Below are positions 1 through 5,901 of a stretch of 13,380 nucleotides of DNA, one piece after another; position 1 is the stretch's first letter; each line of letters begins with the position of its first letter. A program made the position numbers and the translations under genes. The notes under the pieces are model-generated. The model was not told the DNA's origin, did no database searches, and saw nothing but the letters and a program-made list of their open reading frames with translations. Source of the stretch: Candidatus Latescibacterota bacterium (GTDB taxonomy: Bacteria; Latescibacterota; UBA2968; GCA-2709665); the NCBI GenBank assembly GCA_030746455.1, contig JASLMQ010000338.1:1-13380 (forward strand). Reading direction: 5' to 3'.

Positions 1-523
1 AGGAGGCCAGGATGCCAACGCTGACAAACGTACCGCCCAGGAGAAGCACCGCCAGACACGCCGAGAAGACAGGCCCCCAGTCGATATCGGTGTATACGGA
101 CAGGATCCCCAGGAACCCGAATGCCGCGATCTCGATGATCACGTAGAGCGAGAAGCAGGCGACGAACTTGCCCAAGAGCGTCTGCCAGGTCGTGATAGGG
201 GACGTCATCAGGAGCTCCATCGTGCCGCTTCGCTTTTCCTCCGCGTAGAGCCGCATGGTTAGCATGGGGGTGATAATGAGCCAGATGAAGAACTGGACGC
301 CGAAGAAGCTCATCACCACCATCTCGTTCACATTGATCGGCGGCATCCTGCCGGCGTACTGGGGTTGCTGCAGGTAGGTCAGGCTGATGCGGTTGAACTG
401 GAGCACCAGGTTCCGGAAGAAGAACCCGGAGAACAGCAGAAAGACCCCCGCCATCACGTAGGCCACGGGAGACCCGAAGTAGGACCGCATCTCCTTCCAG
501 TAGATCGCCACGAAGTTCCTCAT
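1..523 (-). CDS. ABC-2 type transporter permease (Gld/Nos-like), C-terminus beyond window
   Basis: Membrane subunit of an ABC-2 type transporter, partner of the ATPase encoded immediately upstream. The visible 174 residues start MRNFVAIYWKEMRSYFGSP. Hydrophobic segments lie at about 19-36, 66-90, 118-143 and 151-174. Between the second and third is RLYAEEKRSGTMELLMTSP (91-109), the cytoplasmic coupling region typical of GldF/NosY-like ABC-2 permeases. The ATG (521-523) directly abuts the TAG of the ATPase (524-526), so translation is almost certainly coupled. The frame stays open to base 1, so the C-terminal part and any further operon genes lie outside. Family membership is clear. The substrate is not readable, and the 'gliding motility' name often given to such permeases should not be taken as function. 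Confidence 0.9.
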   Translation of the reverse strand, partial: MRNFVAIYWKEMRSYFGSPVAYVMAGVFLLFSGFFFRNLVLQFNRISLTYLQQPQYAGRMPPINVNEMVVMSFFGVQFFIWLIITPMLTMRLYAEEKRSGTMELLMTSPITTWQTLLGKFVACFSLYVIIEIAAFGFLGILSVYTDIDWGPVFSACLAVLLLGGTFVSVGILAS

Positions 524-1474
524 CTAGCTGCTCACCTCCTCACTCGTCGTAAGCTGGTGGAAGATGTCCTCCAGGCTCATCTCGACCCGTCTGAGTTCGA
601 GAAGCCCCAGCCCACGCTCCACGACCTTTGCCGCCAGCTTGGGTCGGATGTCGCTGTCGGCCGGGCCGTCCACGTTGATCCCCACCCCGTCCTCGGCACC
701 CAGCCCATCGGCCGCCGCGGTCTCGATGACCTCGGGAATCTCTCCTATGGCCTTCCGAGCGTCCTCGAGATCCCCAACCACGCGAACGAAGTAGCGCTGG
801 GTGCCCTGCATGTTCGCCCGCAGGTTATCAGTGCTGTCCACCGCCGAGATCTCGCCCTTGTTGATGATGATGACCCGGTCGCAGACCATCTCGACCTCGG
901 GAAGGATGTGGGTGCTCAGAATCACCGTGTGGTCGCGTCCCAGTCCCTTGATCACCTGGCGGACCTCCCGGATCTGGTTGGGATCCAGCCCGATGGTCGG
1001 CTCGTCGAGGATGATGACGTCAGGGTTGTGGACGATGGCCTGCGCAACACCGACCCGCTGCTGGTAACCCTTGGAAAGCTGTCCGATCAGCTGGTCGGCG
1101 CGGTCGACGATGCCACACCGGTCCATCACGTCGGCGGTACGGACCTTTCGCTCACTCCTGGGCACCCCCCTGATCTGCGCCGCAAAGTCCAGGAAGGACC
1201 GGACCCGCATCTCGCGATAGAGGGGTGGGTGCTCCGGCAGGTACCCGATCTTGCGCTTCACCTCCAGGGGCTCCTCGAAGATGTCGTGCCCCCCCACTCG
1301 AGCCGCGCCCTCGGTGGCAGGCAGATAGCCAGTCAGCACGCGCATCGTCGTGGTCTTGCCGGCCCCGTTGGGCCCAAGGAAGCCAACGACCTCACCCTTG
1401 TCGACCTTGAACGAGAGATCGTTCACAGCAGTAAGGGGTCCATACCGCTTGGTCAGATGCTCAACTTCAATCAC
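524..1474 (-). CDS. ABC transporter ATP-binding protein (GldA/CcmA-like)
   Basis: ATP-hydrolysing subunit that drives the adjacent ABC-2 permease; 316 aa, cytoplasmic. Walker A GPNGAGKTT is at 34-42, the signature LSKGYQQR at 133-140, Walker B VIILDEP at 153-159 and the switch histidine in STHI at 189. The usual Q-loop position reads YLPEHPPLY (79-87), the Glu-bearing form common in Gld/Nos-type ATPases. A C-terminal extension of about 90 residues follows the nucleotide-binding domain, as usual in this subfamily. The start is GTG (1472-1474), preceded by GGAGGAGG about 5 nt upstream, a very strong ribosome binding site. The gene lies 18 bp after the DUF58 stop, and its own stop abuts the permease ATG. 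Assignment to the family is firm; the transported substrate is unknown. Confidence 0.95.
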   Translation of the reverse strand: MIEVEHLTKRYGPLTAVNDLSFKVDKGEVVGFLGPNGAGKTTTMRVLTGYLPATEGAARVGGHDIFEEPLEVKRKIGYLPEHPPLYREMRVRSFLDFAAQIRGVPRSERKVRTADVMDRCGIVDRADQLIGQLSKGYQQRVGVAQAIVHNPDVIILDEPTIGLDPNQIREVRQVIKGLGRDHTVILSTHILPEVEMVCDRVIIINKGEISAVDSTDNLRANMQGTQRYFVRVVGDLEDARKAIGEIPEVIETAAADGLGAEDGVGINVDGPADSDIRPKLAAKVVERGLGLLELRRVEMSLEDIFHQLTTSEEVSS

Positions 1475-1492
1475 GGCTGCCTCCTCCAGGTT

Positions 1493-2374
1493 TTATGCCC
1501 TGATCTTCCGCGCCCGTTTTCGAAAGAACTGCATCAACGGCTCCACATAGGACGCGCCTGTGCTCACTTCAACCGAATCGACGCCTGCGGACCGGAAGAG
1601 CCCGTTCCGCGCGGCCCTGGCCTCCTCCGAGACACGGGCGAATTCGGCCCTGGTGACGGGGTCGGAGGTGTCCACCAGGATCTCCTCGCCGGTCTCCGCG
1701 TCCTCCAACTCGACGATCCCGATGTCGGGCATCTCGTCTTCTCGGGGGTCCTTCACCGCAATCGTGATCAGATCGTGTCGGCGGCTGGACACGTTCAGTG
1801 CCTGCTTGTAGCCCGCGGCGACGAAGTCTGAAACAAGGAAGACCACGCTTCTCCTCGTGGTCACCCGATTCAGATAGTCGAGGGCCTTTCCGATGTCTGT
1901 TCCCCGACGGCTCGGACGGAAGTAGAGCAGCTCCCGGATCACGCGGAGCACGTGCTTCCGTCCCTTCTTGGGTGGGATGAAGGCCTCGACGTCGTCGGTG
2001 AATATGATCAGCCCGACCCTGTCGTTGTTCTGGATCGCCGAGAAGGCCAGCAGGGCGCAGATCTCCACCCCGATCTCGCCCTTCATCTGCTCCACGGTTC
2101 CGAAGTCGCCGGATCCGCTCGCGTCCACCATCAGCATCACCGTGAGTTCGCGCTCTTCGTCGAACACCTTCACGAAGGGGTGACCCATCCGCGCCGTCAC
2201 GTTCCAATCGACGTTGCGAATGTCGTCTCCGCTTTCGTACTCGCGGACCTCGGCGAAGGCCACGCCCTGGCCCTTGAACACGGAGTGGTACTCACCCGAA
2301 AAGACCGTGTTCACCAGATGGCGTGTGCGGATCTCGATCCGCCTGACCTTCCTCAGTATCTCGGCGGGTATCAC
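1493..2374 (-). CDS. DUF58 domain protein (vWA-like, MoxR partner)
   Basis: A 293-aa DUF58 protein. The family motif REYESGDDIRNVDWNVTA is at 44-61. A von Willebrand A-like fold follows, with a metal-site motif VDASGSGDFG at 83-92 (D84, S86, S88). No membrane segment is evident, so this is the short soluble form. DUF58 proteins are almost always encoded beside MoxR AAA+ ATPases and are thought to act as their adaptors or substrates, as is the case here. The start is GTG (2372-2374), two codons after the moxR TAG and in the same frame. The only Shine-Dalgarno-like run, GAGGTG, lies inside the end of moxR about 12 nt upstream, which suggests coupled translation. The target of the MoxR-DUF58 pair is not known. 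Confidence 0.93.
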   Translation of the reverse strand: MIPAEILRKVRRIEIRTRHLVNTVFSGEYHSVFKGQGVAFAEVREYESGDDIRNVDWNVTARMGHPFVKVFDEERELTVMLMVDASGSGDFGTVEQMKGEIGVEICALLAFSAIQNNDRVGLIIFTDDVEAFIPPKKGRKHVLRVIRELLYFRPSRRGTDIGKALDYLNRVTTRRSVVFLVSDFVAAGYKQALNVSSRRHDLITIAVKDPREDEMPDIGIVELEDAETGEEILVDTSDPVTRAEFARVSEEARAARNGLFRSAGVDSVEVSTGASYVEPLMQFFRKRARKIRA

Positions 2375-2380
2375 GTTTGG

Positions 2381-3376
2381 CTAGGGCACCTCGATATGGT
2401 CGAACACCTGCTGAACGACGTCCTCCGAGGTGATCTCCTCGGCCTCCGCCTCGTAGGTGACGATCACGCGGTGCCGGAGGATGTCCTGCCCCACCGCCTT
2501 TACATCGTCGGGGGTCACATAGCCTCTGCGGCGCAGGAAGGCGTGAGCCCTGGCTGCCCGGGTCAGATAGATCGACCCGCGGGGCGAGCATCCGTACTCG
2601 ATCAGCGGCTTGAGATCAGGGAGACCGCACGCCGCGGGATCTCGCGTGGCCAGAATCAGGTCCACGACGTAGTCTCTGATCTTGCCGTCCACGTACACCC
2701 GATCGACGACCTCCCGAGCACGGATGATGTCCTCGGGCGTCACCACCCCCTCCGCCTGGGGGGCCTCGAGCTGACCCATACGATCCACAATGGCCCGCTC
2801 CTCCTGCCGGGAGGGATAGCCGACTACCACCTTCAACATGAAACGGTCCACCTGGGCCTCGGGGAGCGGGTACGTCCCCTCTTGCTCGATGGGGTTCTGG
2901 GTCGCCAGCACCAGGAAGGGATCCGCCATCGGGAAGGTCTGATCGCCGATGGTCACCTGTCGTTCCTGCATCGCCTCAAGCATGGCGCTCTGCACCTTTG
3001 CGGGCGCCCGGTTCACTTCGTCCGCGAGCACCAGCTGGGCGAAGAGGGGGCCCTTCTTGGGCACGAACTCCCCGGTGGGCTGGTGGTAGATCATGGTGCC
3101 CACCAGATCCGCCGGAAGGAGATCCGGCGTGAACTGGATACGCGCGAACGATGCCCGTATCGCCCGAGCCAGCGTGTTGATGGTCAGGGTTTTGGCCAGG
3201 CCGGGCACCCCCTCCAGCAGCACGTGGCCGCTGCACAGAAGACCGATCATCAGTCGCTCCACCATAGTCTCCTGGCCCACGATGACCTTGCCCACCTCCG
3301 CGCTCAGCCGCTCGGCAAACGCGCTTTCCCTGGCTACCTCCTCGTTGATCGCCTGGATGTCGGCCGTCTCTTGCAT
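2381..3376 (-). CDS. MoxR family AAA+ ATPase
   Basis: AAA+ ATPase of the MoxR family, 331 aa, cytoplasmic, presumed to act as a chaperone with the neighbouring DUF58/vWA protein. Walker A GVPGLAKT is at 56-63, Walker B LVLADE at 115-120, sensor 1 TQNP at 159-162, and the family motif LPEAQVDRFM at 171-180 carries the probable arginine finger R178. The ATG at 3374-3376 (MQETADIQ) was chosen. The frame is open further upstream to about 3520, but those residues are Arg/Pro-rich, unlike any MoxR N-terminus, and overlap the lipoprotein gene. An AGGA-type ribosome site lies upstream but somewhat distant. There is an 82-bp gap to the upstream lipoprotein gene, and DUF58 begins 6 bp after the stop. 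Confidence 0.95.
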   Translation of the reverse strand: MQETADIQAINEEVARESAFAERLSAEVGKVIVGQETMVERLMIGLLCSGHVLLEGVPGLAKTLTINTLARAIRASFARIQFTPDLLPADLVGTMIYHQPTGEFVPKKGPLFAQLVLADEVNRAPAKVQSAMLEAMQERQVTIGDQTFPMADPFLVLATQNPIEQEGTYPLPEAQVDRFMLKVVVGYPSRQEERAIVDRMGQLEAPQAEGVVTPEDIIRAREVVDRVYVDGKIRDYVVDLILATRDPAACGLPDLKPLIEYGCSPRGSIYLTRAARAHAFLRRRGYVTPDDVKAVGQDILRHRVIVTYEAEAEEITSEDVVQQVFDHIEVP

Positions 3377-3458
3377 AAGGCAGGTTCTTCCTGTGCAGCA
3401 ACCCCGTCTCCAGGGTCTGGCTTGTCTATGCGACGGAAAGCGGGGGATGCGGTAGCGA

Positions 3459-3932
3459 TCAGTCCGGGGGGATCCACGCCTCCGGTGGACGCCCCAGGTT
3501 GGCGATGGAGATGCGCGCATCGTCGCTGAGCTCGGATTGGGGATACCGGTCGATCACCCGCTGGTAGGCCTCGCGCGCCCGCTCGTAGGAGCCAGCCTGG
3601 TCGTAGGTGTACCCGATCATGAACTGGGCCTGGTCCGCATAGCGGCTCTTGGGGAAGCGCTCGACCAGTTCCTCGTAGCGTACGATCGCCCGTTCGGTCT
3701 TGCCCTGGCTGAGATGCACCCGGGCCAGGGCCTGAAGCGCCACATCGGCCCTCGGATCATCGGGATATCCGTACAGAAAGGCCTCGAGATGCTTCTCCGC
3801 CTGCGGGTAGGACGACTCGACGTGTGCCGCCTCCTCGCCCTTCCGGAACAACTCGTCGGCCGACTCACGGGCACAGCCCATCGTGCAGGCCGTCGCAATC
3901 AGGAGGTGAGCACCCCATCTCCATTTTGCCAT
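3459..3932 (-). CDS. TPR-repeat putative lipoprotein, YfiO/BamD-like
   Basis: A 157-aa exported TPR protein, first gene of the minus-strand operon. The N-terminus (MAKWRWGAHLLIATACTMGC) looks like a lipoprotein signal with two candidate cysteines, C16 and C20; neither lipobox is perfect. After it come about three TPR-like helical pairs with the AxxxYxxxxxxFP pattern, for example RYEELVERFPKSRYADQA and AYQRVIDRYPQSELSDDA. These resemble BamD/YfiO and the CpoB C-terminus, but BamD is usually about 240 aa, so this is a short relative and probably not BamD itself. The ATG at 3930-3932 is chosen because GGGAGG sits 6 nt upstream. An in-frame extension to 4028 gives a non-signal-like N-terminus. 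Co-location with MoxR, DUF58 and ABC genes suggests an envelope role (inference). Confidence 0.85.
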   Translation of the reverse strand: MAKWRWGAHLLIATACTMGCARESADELFRKGEEAAHVESSYPQAEKHLEAFLYGYPDDPRADVALQALARVHLSQGKTERAIVRYEELVERFPKSRYADQAQFMIGYTYDQAGSYERAREAYQRVIDRYPQSELSDDARISIANLGRPPEAWIPPD

Positions 3933-4148
3933 TTCGCGCCTCCCGCCTCCTTCCGTGCTGTGATCATCGCGGGACCTGGGAGGATTTCCCAAGTATGTAC
4001 AGACTCCTGGGCCGGCCCTGGGTTCCAAGATCTTTCCGGCCGGGGTGCTCCCGGTCCCCCGCGGCGGAAGAACAGGGCACCGGCTTCGGCAGTGTGCCCA
4101 TATCTACCTTATTTTATTGAGTATTAACCCTTGTTTTGACGAAAGAAG

Positions 4149-4177
4149 AATCTAAGACATTGTCTGGCATGAGTCAA
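4149..4177 (-). promoter_or_regulatory. Sigma-70-like promoter for the lipoprotein-moxR-ABC operon
   Basis: Read on the minus strand, TTGACT (4172-4177) and TAGATT (4149-4154) are separated by exactly 17 bp, matching the -35/-10 consensus at 5/6 and 4/6. The predicted start of transcription is near 4142, giving a leader of about 210 nt before the lipoprotein ATG. It is the best minus-strand promoter in this gap. Its location in an AT-rich patch supports it, but no expression data are available. Confidence 0.6.
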
Positions 4178-4311
4178 GCACTATTCCCCCGAGCACCTCT
4201 GGCCGCCTAGGGACGCAGGCCGCCCAGCCAGCCTCCCGGCACCCACAGTGCCCCGGTCGGTTCGGCGCGGCAAAGGCCTGCACGCGGACCCAGCGAACTG
4301 CCAGATTCTGC

Positions 4312-4340
4312 TTGACAGAGGGCCTGTCGGTACATAAAAT
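4312..4340 (+). promoter_or_regulatory. Consensus sigma-70 promoter for the ParA-like gene
   Basis: A perfect -35 TTGACA (4312-4317) and a 5/6 -10 TAAAAT (4335-4340) are separated by exactly 17 bp, so transcription should begin near 4347. The TTG of this -35 box is also the most upstream in-frame start-like codon of the downstream gene. The promoter therefore argues that the true start lies further in, at 4396. A perfect 5-bp dyad (GACAG at 4314-4318 and CTGTC at 4324-4328) overlaps the -35 box and spacer and might be a small operator, though it could be chance. Confidence 0.75.
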
Positions 4341-4385
4341 TAGTAGCTTGAAGAAGTTATCTCCCCACAGGTCTGGATCTACCTT

Positions 4386-4390
4386 GGAGG
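4386..4390 (+). promoter_or_regulatory. Ribosome binding site fixing the start at 4396
   Basis: GGAGG lies 5 nt before the ATG at 4396 and about 40 nt after the predicted transcription start. The alternative TTG at 4312 lies upstream of that predicted start, within the -35 box, so it would not be on the mRNA. This decides the start of the ParA-like ATPase. Confidence 0.75.
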
Positions 4391-4395
4391 ACGTC

Positions 4396-5892
4396 ATGTC
4401 GGACTCGGGAATGGATGCCACCACCAAGAAGCCCGGATCGGAGCCGGACATCCCCGCCTCGGAGCCGAAAACCAAGGGCGGGAACAACGGGCAGAACCTT
4501 CGCACAATCGAGATCAGCCTCCCCAGGGAGAGCGACGATCTGAAGTTCACCATAGACGTGGGCGCGGCCGATAGCTCCTGCCGACTCATCGCGTTCCTCA
4601 GTCCCAAGGGCGGATCCGGCAAGACCGTCCTCGGGACGAACCTGGGCAAGATCCTTCAGCTGTGCGGCTACAACATCCTGCTCCTCGACGCTGATTTCAC
4701 CACGAAGAGCCTGACCAACCTGATTTTCCCGGGGCGGAAGGTCATCGCGGAAGACCGGACGTCCTACTACAAGGGGCTCCTCGGCATCGACGGCTTCGAG
4801 ATGGACAAGTGGTTGCAGGGCATCCGCGATGACACGCACATCCTGCCCATCCACACAGCCCCAAACGGCAAGCGAATCGACATCCTGCTCTCCTACTACA
4901 CCAAGGAGCAGCAGTCCAGTATCTCCAGCAGCATCTTCCTCAGGGAGAGCGGGAGCCACAACCTGGGCTCCGTGGTGGAGAGGTTCTCCATGCTCCTCTC
5001 GGCCATCAAGTCGCTGAAGCGGTACGACTACATCATTCTCGATTGCGCCTCGGCCTTCGACGACATCGGACTGGCCGCCTCCATCCTGTCCCCCTTCGTG
5101 GTGGTGGTCTCGGAAGCCGACGACATCTCATTCGAGGCGATGGACGATTCGCTCCGCTACACGATCTCGTTCGCCACCTCCGATATGATGAACGGGGAAT
5201 ACCGAATCAAGCAGCCTTTCATCGCTCTGAACAAAGACCCTAACCTGCGGCCGGGCGAAAAGACAAGCCGTCGGGCAGCTTTCCACTGCAAGTACATCCC
5301 GGACATCCACAAGAGCTTCGGGAAGAAGTCCTTCCTGGTTCCCGACGTGATCGAAGACGTCGAGTTCGAGTATCAGCTCTACCGCTTGTGGAGGCGGATC
5401 GCGGAGTGGAGCACCAACCCCGAGGAGACCTTCACCGAGGTCGCCTACCAGCGCGTGCTCCAGCTCGAGAAGATGCGGAACCTGCAGATCGAGCGGTACT
5501 GGAACGCCGATCTGCAGTACAGGAAGCGCAACGTGATGTTCGGCCTCAGCGTGCTGCTCACGGTGTCCTGCTGGGTCGGCATCTTCGGATACCTCCAGCC
5601 CTCGTTCTCGGCGATCACCACCGCCTGCAGCGGGCTGGGGCTCTTCCTGTCTTCCGTCCTGCTCTACGGCGTCTGGGAGCACTTCGAGAAGGGAATCCGC
5701 GCCCTGAAACACGAGCTCTACATCGACGTCTGGGAGACCTCGGAGGACCATCGCCAGTTCGTGCACGGCCTGGGGAATCTCGTGAAGGCCCGCGAGAACG
5801 GCGGAAGACCCGAGGAAGAGGCCCGGCCTGCACGTCCCCCAAAGGAGCGGGAGCAGCCCAAGCCGCGCGTCGAGTCCGTTCCCGCCTCCTGA
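4396..5892 (+). CDS. Membrane-anchored ParA/MinD-like P-loop ATPase
   Basis: A 498-aa ParA/MinD superfamily ATPase with a membrane anchor; I do not recognise a named family. The deviant Walker A KGGSGKT is at 71-77, the following switch motif LLLDADF at 95-101, and the Walker B strand YIILDC ends near D216. A disordered, charged N-terminal stretch of about 45 residues precedes the domain. Two hydrophobic helices lie at about 380-400 and 405-426, followed by a tail ending in an Arg/Glu/Pro-rich segment. Anchoring by C-terminal helices differs from MinD, which uses an amphipathic helix, and from ParA, which is soluble. The ATG at 4396 has GGAGG (4386-4390) 5 nt upstream; the earlier TTG at 4312 belongs to the promoter. 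No ParB partner or centromere-like repeats are visible. It is monocistronic, divergent from the MoxR operon and convergent with the potassium cluster. Confidence 0.85.
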   Translation: MSDSGMDATTKKPGSEPDIPASEPKTKGGNNGQNLRTIEISLPRESDDLKFTIDVGAADSSCRLIAFLSPKGGSGKTVLGTNLGKILQLCGYNILLLDADFTTKSLTNLIFPGRKVIAEDRTSYYKGLLGIDGFEMDKWLQGIRDDTHILPIHTAPNGKRIDILLSYYTKEQQSSISSSIFLRESGSHNLGSVVERFSMLLSAIKSLKRYDYIILDCASAFDDIGLAASILSPFVVVVSEADDISFEAMDDSLRYTISFATSDMMNGEYRIKQPFIALNKDPNLRPGEKTSRRAAFHCKYIPDIHKSFGKKSFLVPDVIEDVEFEYQLYRLWRRIAEWSTNPEETFTEVAYQRVLQLEKMRNLQIERYWNADLQYRKRNVMFGLSVLLTVSCWVGIFGYLQPSFSAITTACSGLGLFLSSVLLYGVWEHFEKGIRALKHELYIDVWETSEDHRQFVHGLGNLVKARENGGRPEEEARPARPPKEREQPKPRVESVPAS

Positions 5893-5901
5893 CCCTCCCT
5901 C

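Larger units (their letters stand above)
3933..4395. other. Divergent intergenic region, no gene seen
   Basis: A 463-bp gap separates the lipoprotein start (minus) from the ParA-like gene start (plus). It holds one sigma-70-like promoter for each direction, about 135 bp apart. An AT-rich patch (about 4100-4160) lies between GC-rich flanks. The minus-strand leader of about 210 nt contains small GC-rich palindromes (GGGCCGGCCC at 4009-4018, CCGGCCGG at 4036-4043), but no convincing riboswitch or attenuator was recognised. The open frame on the minus strand through 4152-4649 is judged a shadow. No tRNA, repeat array or mobile element is visible. Confidence 0.7.

Noticed and set aside
365..1831. 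Plus-strand open frame of 488 codons antisense to the ABC ATPase and DUF58 genes
   Set aside because: It has a His/Asp/Leu/Val-rich composition with no domain, while both minus-strand genes carry complete catalytic motifs; typical shadow in GC-rich DNA.
3377..3520. Upstream extension of MoxR by 48 residues
   Set aside because: The extra residues are Arg/Pro-rich, overlap the end of the lipoprotein gene and match no MoxR N-terminus.
1952..3529. Plus-strand open frame of 525 codons antisense to DUF58 and MoxR
   Set aside because: No recognisable domain; it is the mirror of well-supported genes and has no ribosome site or promoter of note.
4312..4395. TTG start at 4312 extending the ParA-like protein by 28 residues
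   Set aside because: That TTG is part of a TTGACA -35 box and lies upstream of the predicted transcription start; GGAGG before the ATG at 4396 fits far better.
4152..4649. Minus-strand open frame of 165 codons across the divergent gap
   Set aside because: It covers the plus-strand promoter, ribosome site and Walker A region of the ParA-like gene and has no domain; judged a shadow.
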